This document shows, piece after piece, positions 1 through 13,325 of a DNA stretch of 64,000 bases. Below the pieces are notes generated by a model. It was not told the DNA's origin, ran no database searches, and worked only from the letters and a program-made list of their open reading frames with translations. The position numbers were made by a program, and so were the translations under genes. Source of the stretch: Entonaema liquescens (Eukaryota; Ascomycota; Sordariomycetes; Xylariales; Xylariaceae); NCBI GenBank assembly GCA_902805475.1, contig CADCSX010000006.1, forward strand, positions 3,162,001-3,226,000. The letters run 5' to 3'. The stretch's first letter is position 1. Each line of letters begins with the position of its first letter.

Positions 1-3000
1 TATACATGCTGATGAGGTTCCAAGCGATGAATAGGCATCTAGCCCAATTAGTGCTGCCGCAATCGCTGTCAAGGAATTCGCCACTGTTCACGCAGAGCGG
101 CGGCACGATATTTGCGTAGTCTTCCATAATCTGATTCCAACCTTCACCCACACTCATACGGAAGAGTAGTAGAAGGGCATTGGGGACCGTTCTAAAATTA
201 ATGTTGATGTCCTCATTCTCTCCAAATCGAGTCAAGCTGAAAGTCTGGGTTAATGCTATTGCAAACACCAAGAAGAATACCAGCCACGTGGCAAGTAGAT
301 TGAAGATGGTTGTGAGACTTGCCGCCGCTGTCTTGAAAAGCTGATCGAGTGCATCGTTCCTAGGGATGAGAAGAAGAACGACACTGACGAGGAAATACTT
401 GTGAACTTGAGTAAAGGTCTGATTCTCATAGTCGGCAATTAGTAGAGCAGAAGTTACAAAGGAACCGGATACGCATATCAGTGAGTAGACGTCCCAAGAA
501 CTCCTTCTAAATCGCTTCCAGCCTAGGCCGATGACGCGGATCGCGATATTAGCCATATAGAACAAAGTGAATAGTAGGAATATGGCGTCCCTCGTGATGG
601 ACCACTGCTCCGGTTCGGGGTAGTACTCCAACATCAACATGATCAAATGAAGGACCAACACCACAGTAATTGCTGTATACCATTTCCCCCGCTTTTCGAT
701 TGCTCGCTTGTGACACCATTTCTTCAATTTATTCTCTGAGTCATTGTAAGAATTCCTTGATGGAGAAATTTGGCGTAGAAGTTTTCGCAGTTCGAGCCAC
801 GATCTCTGATCGGCCGTTAAGAATGCGACACCGGTCTGCTCAGTGTAATTTCGCATGAAGACAGAAATGAACAGGGTAAGCACGAAGACCGTGCCAAGAA
901 GGTTGAAAACTACGAAGAACATCCCGTAACCCTGCGCTGACATTGCTTCCGGTTGTAGGTCACGACCAGTAATTGCCTGTGTAGCGAATGATACGTCGAC
1001 CCAACCCTCTTGCGAGACGATTTGGAAGAGAATAAATAGCGAGGAGGCGAAGTCATCGAATTTGAAATAATCATTGTCTGCAACGCGAGGGGCGAGTATT
1101 GGCCATTTTGGATTAGACGGAGTGCTTGCAAATTCACCGAAGCAGTCAGATAAGAAGGTGATACCGTCACCGTCATTGCATTCCAATAGTTGACCATTGA
1201 ACAGGTTCAAGGCATATATGGCAAAAGGAATTAGGAGAGACAAGGAGACCAGCGCAGCCTGGGATGAATCAAGTTAGCACAACTCTTGAATGTGTTCGTA
1301 GTACAAAATTTGACCTACACTAATAATCTTCCACCCAGCCACTATTATTAGGGAATGAAAGGTGTCTCTTGCGCTGTTGCTAATGTTAAGTAGACGAAGA
1401 GCCCGCAATGCTTTGAAGGCGCCGATGACTCTGGAAACGTCTCCGTCGCGAAATAGGAGAGTGAGCACATTAATCCATAGTGTGATAAGAACCACACCAT
1501 CAATGATACCCCACGAGCTCCTATAGTAAGCATTGGGCGTGAAGAACCAACCATCTGCGATGATCTTGATTGCAGCCTCCACTGAGAAAACTATTGCAAA
1601 GCCCAGGTCGACCCAAACAAACCAAGTCTTATATCGGTTCTCTCCCACATGCTGTTGTAGATATTCTCTCTGATACAACGGTGTGGTAATACAAGCTAGC
1701 AACACCATAGCGATGATAGCTGCGTAGATAAATACCGTAAACCCGTACCAGGCAAATTTGTTTGGTTCCACGCCATCAAAGCGCTCATTGCCTCTTCCCG
1801 GTCCAACGAGTCGCTGACAGAGACGACGAATAGGATTTTGAGGTGTGAAGATAAAAAGCGAATTGTTATACGTTGGGTGGCGGGCAAGATACTCGCGTTG
1901 CGCTTTGCGGCGTTCTGCAGTGGCAGACACAGCTTGACGAGCCATTTGCCGTGGATCGAGGGCATCGTTAGGCAGGTTGAAACGGATGTTAGAATAAAAT
2001 GGATTCGGCTCCTTGCTGCTAAATAAACCGCGAATCCGGCCCCAAATAGAAGACATAAAGCCAGGCTTAATGCCCTCGCCGGCTTCTCCCTCTTGAGGAG
2101 AGGAACTATTACTAGATTCTTCGTTTAATGGAGCCATCGAATCGTCAAGAAATTCTCGAACGACAGCATCTTTCAACAGCATTTCCATCGTCGCCGGACC
2201 ATAATCTAATGGATCTCTTTGCTTGGTCTTCCCAAATGTGAAAATATCGGAGAGTGTAATATTAGTAGTCGCGTTGCTGCCTAGCTCCTTGCGTTGCAAA
2301 AAAGCCTTGACTTGCTCCAGCCGCTTCTCATCTTCCGACACATCAAAATTCTCTTGGATGACAGCAATGAACATATTAACGATAATGAAGAACGCGAGAA
2401 TGAACCAGCCGATAAGGAACATCGCGCCGTACCAGGACGTACCGTATCGAGTGGTGTAAGTCGTTACGTCGTAAAGGATGTTCGTCCAGTTCTCACTGGA
2501 CAGAATTTGATACATGCCGAGGAATGAATTGAAAATGTTGTAGAACGATATTCTGACCAACTCATCGCCATCGTCATACAAAGGGATTTCTCCCCGAAAG
2601 AGTTGGACAGCGAAAATAGCCATGATAAATGTGATCAAGAACACGAAGATGATTAAATTTGCGATACCCATGGCGTTTCCAAGGACCAACACGATCAATT
2701 TTCTCGTCAGCGGCAAAGCCATAACTACACGGTACGATCGTAGGATTTGGAATATCGTGAGCCACATGTATGTTTGACCACTTTCCAAGATGGGGGGAAT
2801 GATTATTATCGTGTTTGCAAACGCTAGGAAGAGGTCGAATAGGTTTTGGTAGCTCCGATGGAAGACCCTCCAGTTAGCTGCGATTCTAATGATAATTTCG
2901 ATATCTAGGAGAGCCGTCACTAAGATGCTGTTTGCTTTGATAAAGTTTGCTCGCGTATCCCCCATATCCGAGCTGCGCCAACCCTGAGCAAAGAGTTCTT

Positions 3001-5331
3001 CCGCAATAAGGAATACCCAAAACAGTCGTGTCTTATTGTATATCTTCTCAAATGTTGAGATTCTACGCAATTCTTCCTGATGATCGACAATTTGAAAGTC
3101 TTCGTCCGCTGTGAAAGCGCTGGCTTTGCTCTCTTCTCGAATGACCTGGAAGGACGATGTGATTACGGCAATGAGCAAATTGGTAAGCCACAGCATCATG
3201 ATCATAATGCCAGCGCCGAAAAAGAGAGCCGCCGGTAGGAACTCGGAGTAGGTAGTGTAGTACATAAGATCAGACCATGTATTGGCACTCATGATCACGA
3301 AAACCAGCTCCAATGAGTGGTGGATATTGTTAAAATTGAGAGTGTTGTTGAATGGACTCGATTGTTCAAGACAAATAGAGTTCCGGGGGCAAATATATCC
3401 CTTAGGGGTGCGGGATGGACTACTGAGGTTCTGCAATGTGCCCGGGATTGCGCTTTTAACCCAAGGTTGTTCTGTACCGTTTTCATCAAGATACCCGCCG
3501 CAGAATTGCATGTCGTTTGTATATGTCAAGTTTATATCGTCAGGATTTGAAGGGTCCCGCCAAACACACTGCCGGTTTAGACTTGCTTTAAAGCTTTGCA
3601 CGCCGATAATGGCAAATAAGAGCCAGAAAAAGCCGATTAAGAAGGAAACCCGAAGAAGAAGTGGCGCTGCCTTCTTTAGACTTCGTAGTATAATCTAGAG
3701 AGTGATTAGAAGAATGTTTCCGGGATTTCTTCATGTATAACTTACCGCTGTTCCGTTCGTAAGTGCGAGTAGCCGAACAATTCGAAGACAACTAAGCATA
3801 CGAAAGATGAATAAATGTTTTTCCATTTCAATACCAGTTATGCTGAGTACGAAGGCTATCCAGAAGGACACAACCGCAATAAAATCTAATCTATTGAAAC
3901 CGTGCCTTAAGAACGCTCGACGAGCTAATTGCATCCTCTGTTGTTCCTCGACTGTCTCGGGCACATTACTATGCATCATAGTGAAGGATCGAGCAAACGT
4001 AGAAGGTCCGTATGGCTGCTCTCGAGGAGTTTTCACCGACTTCTGGCGTTGAGGCCGAAAAACAGCATTATACTGGTCCGATATAGCCGCGCGGACTCCC
4101 TTTTTTCGGTCAATGGTGCTGTACTCTGCAGCGTTTAGTATAAAGCCAGACACGATAATCCGAGCTATCGTCTCAAGTGTAAATATTATGAAGAGAATAA
4201 GAAGGGCCCAGTTTGTGCCCGAAGACGGGTCCCAGAGAGGGGGCCGTTCATTTCCAGGAAGATAGACATTGTTTGCAGCTTCGACAGCAAGTAAGACAGC
4301 TTGGAGCACAATCAATAAGAGTAGGATGGGTTCCATATATGGATTTACGAGTATATCGCAGAGCTTCCTTCTGATGATATTATCGGGTCCAAATATGCCG
4401 AGTGAACGGCCTTTCAAAGGGTTCGGCATTGGTGCTCCACGCCGAGGAGACATGGGGGGTTCCGGCATAGTCCACCCGGGATCTCCATGCTTCTCGATAT
4501 TCGAGTAGACTTGAGAAGGGTATGATGTGTCAACGCCTATCTGAGTAGAAAGATGGCTTGGCGACGCCCGGCCGTCTGCACTAGGTGATCTTGATCTCTG
4601 CCGTCTTTGTTGCTGCTGCTCAAAAGTTTCCCCTTCATTACTGATATTGACAACACGCTGGGACATGGCCTAACAATTGACCCAGCTCTGTACAGGGCAT
4701 CAGCCGTGCTCGGCATTCGCGAAGCTCGATTGTCATTTGGCGTGAGAGAATTGCCATAGCTGCGGTGTTTCGTCGACGTAAATGCATTCTCCAAATCAAA
4801 CCCAAGCATCCGAGGAGATCGTTCGTGCGAGCGTGAATTGTCTATATCTGACACTGTCTGGAAGCTATCTCTCGGTTGCGACTCGACTTGCGGGGTGGGT
4901 AAGGCACCAGCGATCGGCTGCGCAGCAGACGTTAAGGGTGAACTATCCGATTCAAAGTAGTCGACATGAGTTGTCTCATCGTAGTAGGGAGTTTCGGGGG
5001 CATAATGTTGAGCAGTCGTTAAGGGAGCCCGAGCCGGCGCCGGGGACGAAGGATCGATTCCTGGGGGTAAGGCGAACTGCAGACCAGCAGCATCTATCGG
5101 CGAAATAGCAGGGCTTGGACCCAAGTTGGTGTTAAGATGCTGCTGCTGGTAACCATCCCAATATGTTGACACGCCTAGATTGCGATCCGTAGGCCCCCTC
5201 TGCCCCCCGCTTTGCGACTGGCTATCATGTTGGCGTTGCTGTCTCGCAAGGTCTTGTAAGGGGATGGATTGAGACGAAGGCGTAGAAGGGTTCTGTTCTG
5301 AGTCTCGAGGTGAAGTGCTAGATCTAGTCAT
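1..5331 (-). CDS. cch1: Voltage-gated calcium channel alpha subunit Cch1 (partial, C-terminus outside window)
   Basis: This encodes the pore subunit of the plasma-membrane high-affinity calcium system, which in fungi works with Mid1. Exons read as 5331-4670, 4669-3746, 3694-1319 and 1258 to beyond base 1, with introns 3745-3695 (51 nt) and 1318-1259 (60 nt) at GTAAGT and GTAGGT donors. About 1,740 residues are visible; fungal Cch1 is usually around 2,000 or more. After a Ser/Gln-rich N-terminal tail come repeated six-helix domains. S4-like helices are LRIVRLLALTNG (I), ILRSYRVVMALPLTR (II) and FKALRALRLLN (III). Pore loops read SANTWSDLM, SSENWTNIL, SQEGWVDVS and VGEGWNQIM, an Asn/Glu/Glu/Glu filter, the form I recall for fungal channels. 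Oddity: the N-terminal frame (ending AGSIVR) and the next frame (starting AMSQRVVN) differ by one base at 4669-4670, with no possible intron. Identity is very secure; the frame break is probably a sequence error. Confidence 0.95.
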
Positions 5332-5339
5332 GGTAATAT

Positions 5340-5359
5340 AGTGTTATCCAGATAACACT
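5340..5359. promoter_or_regulatory. Perfect GATA-containing palindrome just upstream of the Cch1 start
   Basis: Two 9-bp arms, AGTGTTATC and GATAACACT, are separated by 2 bp and lie 8-28 bp upstream of the channel's ATG. Each arm carries a GATA core on opposite strands. It may bind a GATA-type factor, or form a hairpin in the mRNA leader and affect translation. The palindrome is directly visible; its function is inferred. Confidence 0.4.
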
Positions 5360-7330
5360 TAATTAGATGTATATATGAGAGAAAGAAGAAGCGTAGACGC
5401 CAGGGCGCAATACGCAAGTAAGCGCACCGGCAAGACGATTACTTCGGCGATATCAAATAGCATCACATAGGAATTGGCAATTCGTTTCGAATGGTGTATC
5501 GAGATGAAAATCCGGGGATACGCCAAGATCTGTTTAAAAAACTGTGAGGTCGGATTTGAATGAGAGACGTGGAAAAGAGAGTATGAAACACATTAATCAG
5601 AAACGCGTGGGTCGCAAGTTGGCGGGTTGCGGATTGCGGGTTGCGGGTTAGAAGAGAAAAAAAAAAAAAAGAGGAAGGACATGCAAATTGATTGATAGAC
5701 GTAAATGTTACACGGGTTTCTATCAAGTGAATTCGTAACTCTCACTAACGTTACAAAACTTGAACTTCTTAAATTTTGTTAGTTACTGTAAGGGGTTGTT
5801 ATAGTAAAGAATTCAAATCCATGCAAAATAGAATAATAAAGATATGAAAAGGAAGGTCCCAAGCCGACGTTTTTACAAGTTTCCGTATTTCGCTGCTGAC
5901 CTGCATTCGAAAAGAAGTGAGGTCTCCTAAGTTGGCCAGTTGCCATGGGTAGAACGGAAGCTCAGCCTCTTTTCCGACCCATTGGCTCAGGGTAGAGGCT
6001 TAGACTTTTAGGGTACTGCAGAATGGGTGAGCCCCCAAAAGAGGAATGGTCAAACTAAACTAAGCCTTATACCGATGTATCCTTTGTTAATCAGATAACA
6101 ATATCTCTCATACTCTGCCTTAACAATTAATACAATATTCTTTACGCTATCGATAGGTTACTCAAAATACGAGTCGCCCTTTAAAGATGCATCTCCCGTA
6201 CCCCAATGGGGCTATTATCTGCAGGGGTAACAAATCTCAAGTTAGCTAAAATGCGAATCGTCACGACTCTCTGCTCATGACGAATAGTTTGTTTGTTCCC
6301 GTGCATACGTAATATCTAATCTCTATAAGTGGTACATTATACGCAGGTAGATCTAGTAGGTTGTGGTCAGTTAATTGCATGCCATATGTGTACATGTGTC
6401 TCGGCGATAAAATTGGCTTAATTTATTCATCTATCAATATTAATCTGTCAAGTTTGAAAATCATAAAAGATCCTGCATGTAACTAGTTAAGAATCTCATA
6501 TAACTACCAGGTACCTACTATTTATTGTTGATGAGAATTTAGAGCTTTAACAATAAAGATAGATCCATTTCAACAATAGGAAGAGATTATGGTTAATTCT
6601 AATGTCTATCAATAGGTATGCATAGAAACAATGGAAGTTTCCTTGTGATCTTACCTACATGTAAATTAGAAGCTTGAACCATGGCTTCACATATTATACT
6701 AGGTATGTTCTCTCAGTATTTAGAGCTTCATCACGTACCTCTTCTTCAATCTCGTGGCTTAGCCCCACGGTTCCACGGTCCCACGGTCCCCTCTTTTTAG
6801 GTGGGCTGCGGCGCGTAAGCAGGTAAAGTGGGATCCACATGCCATTCTGCTGCAGGTATCTGGGTATTGCAGTTGCGTCGCGTAAAAATGTCCAGAGACA
6901 TGAGGTGCAAACTCCCAAATCGCGCCTAGAAATTTATTCCCCAAAATTACGTGCCTACACTACCTACCGCAGTTACAACTCGACCTCATCTCACCTCACT
7001 CTTATGACTAAATGTAGCCGTGCGCCTTTCCAAACATCAACGATACCTACGACGTATCCTACTTGACTTATTTTAGGTCTTGAACATTAATCAAACTCTA
7101 CTTTTGCCATCGCCATGAAATATCTCGTTCTGTCCGTACCGATGCTTAACTTCCCTTAACCCTAATTCTACCTGCCCTCTCTTTCGATCGCCTGTCGACT
7201 ACGTTCGCCACACCGACCTTACTCACATTTTAAATATATTTCCAAATCCGCTGAAATCCCCGTTGGACTCCCCCGTGTACTTGTCAACCGCATGAATCTT
7301 AGACGTTCATAGCACGGTACATACATCGTC
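5360..7330. other. Divergent intergenic region between Cch1 and the PHD gene
   Basis: About 2 kb with only short random ORFs. It contains an A-rich run near 5655-5670, a triple CCACGGT-like tandem at about 6768-6790, and a pyrimidine-rich stretch at 7130-7330 that probably holds the promoter and leader of the downstream gene. No RNA gene or mobile element was recognised. Confidence 0.6.
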
Positions 7331-9964
7331 ATGGTTTCATCAAGGAAGCGCGCCTTGCGCGACGCCGAACCGGAAGCCAACATCCCAGAGCCTCACAAGG
7401 AGCTATCTCTACTCCATCGTATCAGAAATACTTGGCAATTTGCCAACTTATTCCAATGGATATACTTATTCGGCAAGGTCGTGAAAATAGACGACAATCT
7501 CGAGATAGATGTACGTATCACCCTTACTACTTGTGATTCCAACTTACAGTCCTCATCGGGCGGGGTCTTGAATACCGATCCGGAGCGCTAATGCTCCATT
7601 CTAATAGGATCTAGAGGCCGAGTTTCTAAAACCTCGTTCGACTGTTCTAGTCGACATTGGCCTTGCTCTACTCAAATTTGTGTCGTCGCATCGCGGCTTG
7701 ACGTATGTTCCATCACAATATGCGCTTCTTAAAAGATGTATTATTGACGTATCTTTAAGGCCGGACCTCTTCGACGAATATACACGGCGACAATATGTTG
7801 CCAAAGCCCCCGATCGGAATCCGTTTGGTACGGCAGACACACCCACCAAGTTCGATGACTTCGATGCTTTCACCAAGGTTCGTCAATCGCGTAGACGACA
7901 ATAATGCAATACTAAAGGTTTCAATTACAGATCAAAATTTTACAGCAGCTTACCCAATGGGTGATGTTACATCCCGAAAGAATTCGAGAGAAGATGGATG
8001 AGCAGAAGCCGAGCGATCAAACCGAATGGGTACGAATATCCTTCCCGAGGTCTCCTTTAAAAGAAGCGCTAATGGTATATTAGAGAATCGAACCATCCGG
8101 CTGGGATAGTGACGATCGCATCTATTATATCCTAGATGATAACCGAATATACCGCATGACAGAAGCGCCTCTAACCCCTACACCCTGGAAACCCAAGAAG
8201 AATACCAAAAAGGCCAAAGCAGCAGCAAGAGCTGCTAAGCGACGCCGGCTTTCAAGGTCCGCGGCGCAAAACGGTGGCGATGGCGATGATGGTTCCGCTT
8301 CCGACGGGGATCAACCTGCTGAACCAGAGGACGACGGCCTAGGGGGTGCGAAGTGGGAATGCATTGCGGCGAGCCTTGCAGAAGTGCAGGAATTCCTCAA
8401 TACCATACGAAAAACTCGCGATGATAACGAAAAAGTCCTAAGGAAAACTATCGAGAATCATCTTCTACCCATTTTAGAGAAGCAAGAGGAATCTCGGAAG
8501 CGGAAAGCCCTGCAAAGGGAGAAGGAGCTTCTCAATCTCGAAAAAATGGCTCATGCCAAGCGTTCGAGCCGGCTTGCTAACAAGGCCGAGCAGCAACGAG
8601 CAGAGCAGCAGGCTAAAGAAGAGGAACAGAAACGCCGCGCAGAAGAGGTAGCGGCTCGAAAGGAGCAACAGAAGCGTATAAAAATGGAGAAGGAACGCGA
8701 CAACCGTATGATGTCTCGAGAGCAACGACTTCGAGAACGCGAGGACCGGCGGCGACAGCACGAAGAAGAACTAGCTCAGTTGTCCGAGGATAGCAGAAAT
8801 CTAAGTGCTGGGACCGGCCGTCTGTCTGAAAGGCGGTTGAAAGCGGAAATTGAAAAGAACAGACAAGCCCTACAAGAACTTGAGGAAGAGGAGGATGATT
8901 GGATTTTTGACTGCATTTGTGGTGTCTACGGCCAGGTTGATGACGGCACACACAGTATTGCGTGCGAAAAATGCAATGTCTGGCAGCACAGCAAATGCGT
9001 TGGTATTAGCGAGGAAGAAGCCGATCGTGATGATTTTCATTTCATCTGCAAGAGTTGTCGCCGAAAGAGTTCGACTCCGAAGTCCTCCACAGTTATCAAG
9101 CTGAAGGTGAACCAAAACGATGCTTCATCTTCACCTCCTGCCACAAAGTCGGAGGGCTCGCCTACACCAGACCGCGCTCGACTCAACCAACGCTCTGGCA
9201 TTTCCGTGGAGATACCAGCGAGGCTTAACAGTACGCAGCTTTCTACTCAACCAGTGATTCCAATAAAGCAGTCAGGCCAGCCTAACATCCCACCTCCATC
9301 TTCACCGTTTACCAACGGTGATGGGCTTAATCCGTTCTCTTCGCCGCACCCGAATTTATCACCTCCGGAACAGTCTCCCAATAAGGCAAGAGCCTATTCA
9401 ACTATGTTCAATGCGTCGCCAATTTCTGGAAGTCGTTCCGGAGATATTAAGGCGCCGCAGAAGGGTGTGTTCCGCGTGTCCCCTAAAGCTAACGGCGTAC
9501 CCCTATCCGCGCAGTCGAGCAATCTCCCACCTCATGCGAATGCCCCTGCTCCTTCATTGGCCGCCAGGTCTGATTCGCCTTTGAAGCAGCCTTTTGACGC
9601 CGCAAGCAGCAGTCTTCCAGTTCTTTCGCCCCCATCCGTATCGTTTTCTACTGGCGATGCCAACGCTCAACAGGCTGTGCTTTCTACTCCACAGCTTAAG
9701 AAGATTGACCAAGCTGGAGCACGGCTTGATGCAACGCCTAGTCTGCCACCGATCCAGAATGGGATCTCGCCCCTAAAACGCTCGCCGCCTCCACATCAGC
9801 AATCGGGCAATGGCCTAACGTCAACCCCAGCACCTTCGATTCTCCCACCAGTGACAGCCCTATCTCCCTCACCTTCACAGCAAATACTGACGCCCCCGGT
9901 CAAATCTTCCGATCCTATACGACCGGCGTCACAAACACCAGGTCGTATCACTAGGGATGAATAA
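7331..9964 (+). CDS. DDT/WHIM/PHD-finger chromatin protein (RSF1/CECR2-like architecture)
   Basis: Four exons (7331-7510, 7608-7877, 7931-8029, 8084-9964) give 809 residues. Residues about 27-85 form a DDT-like domain containing FANLFQWIYLFGKVVK. A WHIM-like segment with GWDSDDRIYYILDDNRIYR follows at about 185-207. Residues about 307-452 are a highly charged Glu/Arg/Lys coiled coil. A Cys4-His-Cys3 PHD finger (CICGVYGQVDDG, CEKCNVWQHSKC, FICKSC) lies at about 462-512. The last 300 residues are Ser/Pro-rich and disordered. In animals, DDT and WHIM modules contact ISWI-type remodellers and PHD fingers read histone H3 tails, so a nuclear remodeller-subunit role is inferred. All exon junctions are phase 0 and the reading frame is clean. 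The ATG at 7331 gives the conserved N-terminus. The exact fungal orthologue name is not recognised. Confidence 0.85.
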
Positions 9965-12863
9965 TCTAAATGGTCTCAGGACAATGGCTTAGTTGCCCAG
10001 CCGACTGGACATTGATAGGTCACCGACAGTAGACCAATCTGCCACGTAGCCTAGAAGATTGGTCATATTTCCGGTGTAAGCTCTCTGCCACGAGAGGTTT
10101 CAATACACCCGATTGAGGTAGGATATGGGTCCCGTACACGTATCTGATCCCGGCATCGATGTTAGATAATTATTATTTTTGGCACACCAGTGCAAAGGCG
10201 GATGAGCTTAGATATTACAATGATGTCAACCTCTTTCCCCGCAAAATGGGAAAGGGACGCGTCCGCAAAGCCGTTGGAAGCATGTAGGAATAGGGGTTTG
10301 CGACCGGCTTAGACGGTTGATGCATTTTACGGCGTACGAGACAGGCAAACCTGAAATGTAAACTAGAAGGGAAACGTTGTAGCACGTAGTTTTTGCATGC
10401 ATCGATAACGCACAATCGGCGCTGAGAGTTTTGTGGCGCAACATTCGGGAGAATACATAATCCAATAATTCAAAGATGCTCTCTCACCTGCGCAAATGCC
10501 CTTACCTTTGGTAGCATACACTTTGCCTACATGTGCTTCAATGCATGTAAATACATAAGGTACTCAATTATAAGAATTGAAGCAATACCTAGGTATGTTT
10601 CCACGTCAGTAGGTACATATTAACCTTGTGTAGGTACCTTACCTAAGATATTTGAACTTAAGCAAGTGTCTATGCATCGTACATAAAACCCTACTTACAT
10701 ACATGTACCTGTAACGTGCTTGCCTATAATCACAGGCGACGCCTTACCGCTCATTAGAAGCTTCTTTCCCTAATTTCTGATTGGCGGGTCATCGTTTAAC
10801 TCTTTGTGTTATAAAAAAGAAAAAAGAAAAAAAGAAAACCCCCCAAAAAAACGCAAATTCATCAGTTTTCATCTCAGTTGACATTATCATTATCATTAGC
10901 TTTAGCATTAATATCCTACTACGACATGTATCTGCATAGTATAATAGACATATCATCTCCAATACTTAAGCACATCATTTTATATCTACTTCGCCTTCCA
11001 TTTACTTATTACTTGTCATCTCCATCATAATATCTCTCATCTTAGTGTCTGAATCAAAGCTCCCCCAGTGGTAGACAACTACACCGACTCCATGTTTTTC
11101 TCCACGGCAGGCTGCAGATAGATGCACAGCAGTTCGCAGCCCGGGCGGGTCTAGGCTTCCTACTAGACAGGGCATATTTCCCAGGGCCCACGGTGAGCCA
11201 GTCAGTCTTACATCCGTCAAGGTTAAGGGGAAATCCCAACCTAATCAGCCCCAGACTTCTGGTAGCTATTATTGGATAATGCGTCATGCCGTTCGAAGTT
11301 GAGCTGTCACACAAGTCCCGAATGTTCGTACGAACTGTTGGTCAGAGCGCTGAGACAGAATAAGAGCAGATTGGTGTGTTATTAGCCACGCAAAAGTGGG
11401 TTGGATAACGTATACTTTGCTGGTACGCTTCTACGCGATATTGGTAAAGCAGGCGAACGGACAACGCAGCACGAAAGAACCATGCATCACCAATACCAGA
11501 AGTGCTGGTATCGAACTAGATATTATATTTCGAGGACATGAAAGCGAAGAGGGGGGCTTAACTAGGTTCTTTCTATTAGTTTCATTGTTATAGCTCTACA
11601 CTTCCGGGTTATGGGCAAGACAGTACATAGCAAGGGAGGAAAAAAAGAGACCTAGGAAGAGCTAACTGCGTGATGACCTCAAAGACAGAACCCGAGTCCA
11701 AAAAGACGAAAGAAAAGAAGAGAACATAAGCCGGTCTTTCAAGCGAATAACTAGTATATATGCACGGGTGCATACGCGATGCTGCACATTGGTATCCATC
11801 CATTACGATACCCATTCACTATTCGCAGGCCCCTTTTCGAAAGAAGATGACAGTGATGCCTTCTTAAGCCATCGGAACTTCTTTTCCTTGATAACGTTGG
11901 GATTATCGCCTTCTACTCAAAACAACCTACCTTACTATCCGTAGACCTTGAATGTACGTCAGTTTTTAGTTGCCGGGCTTTCCCCCTTTTAGCACTGCCA
12001 GGGTCGAGGTTCAAACAGTCTGCAGAGCTAGTGCAAGCAACCGCCGCACGGTACAGGGATGCGGCTGCAAACAAATGCCTAAGCACGATCTTCCAACCAG
12101 CAATACATGCTCATCACTAGGAAGGACAGCACTAGCATCCGATGAACATTGCATTTGGCATCTATATTACAGATAAACGGGACTACTCTTCAGCCAGTAC
12201 GTCCCTCGTGCTTAGGTACGGAGCTGATACCGAGATTAGCCCACCCCTAGGATAAAGGGGTTGACCTAAAGAGCTATGGAGACACTGCATGTTGAGCACT
12301 TAGAGGCGTTCTCTCCATTACACTTTCTCTCTGATGCGTTTCCTCGGACCGGCTTAGTGGTTGGCAGCAACGCGTCATGACTATCTTGGCTGGCCGTTCA
12401 TACGCCGCGATCCAGCTAGGAGAAACGAGTACGATGAAGAGGGGATGAAAGAATTCAGTGCTAGTATGTCTGCATTGGGCTAATTTATTCAGCGAAGCCT
12501 CAAAGGAATGTTGGAGTATGTGCGCCACTAGAGAATTTAGCTGCGGAAGACACGTTTTCGGGACTTGCACAGGAACCAACATTCCAGTCACCCACACCAG
12601 CAAGGAGTAGTTACGGCGGTACCTAGGTAGCGATTGTGAACCTCTGGAGGACTTTCTCAAGGTTAACGCCAGAGAAACTTATAGTGGGCGACTGGATGAT
12701 GTTTCCCCCCTGTCATACTGAAAATGTGGCAAAAAGCCAGGTTGTTCGGGGATCAAGTTCATTCAACTCCCCGATCCCTTATGCAGGATATCTCATGCAA
12801 TCTTGCATGTAGTCTGTTACCCCAGGATCTGCAGCCACCGGTATCGTGTGGGTACAACATGCC

Positions 12864-12882
12864 TTTTTTTTTTTTTTTTTTT
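12864..12882. repeat. Poly-T run (19 nt)
   Basis: Uninterrupted T19 on the plus strand inside the long leader region upstream of the HMG-box gene. It is a simple-sequence tract and the length may be unreliable. Confidence 0.8.
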
Positions 12883-13325
12883 GGAATGTCTTACCTTAGT
12901 GGGCAACAGTTGAGCGGGAGACCATCGTTATCGGCGTTAACAGGTGTAGGAACATACTTGAAAGCATGAAAGGGAGGGACAGGACTAGGTATAGGCTACA
13001 TTTCACCTACTTTAGGAAGCACGGCACTAACAATATTAGCTACCTGCTCTCGCTCTCTACCGGCCCGGAATGTTCGGCGCCCAGCAGAAGTACAGTTCCT
13101 AGATTCTCTGTCCTTTGCTCCCGAACACGGCTAGGGATAGCTCCGTAAGTGACCTAGGATACTTTTCTAGCCCAGTACAAGTTGTACAATGCCTCTCATT
13201 TTCCCCTGTTACGTTCCGAAAGCGGTAATGCGCAACCTTGCGGCCGCATTCTACGTCCCGAAGAAAGCCGCCATACAAATAACTATAGCCCCAAGAACAG
13301 TGCCTTGAAAGAGGGTTTTAGAAAG

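Noticed and set aside
4537..4666. Continuation of the Cch1 first frame past 4666 as real coding sequence
   Set aside because: The sequence there overlaps the strongly conserved second frame and has no resemblance to channel proteins.
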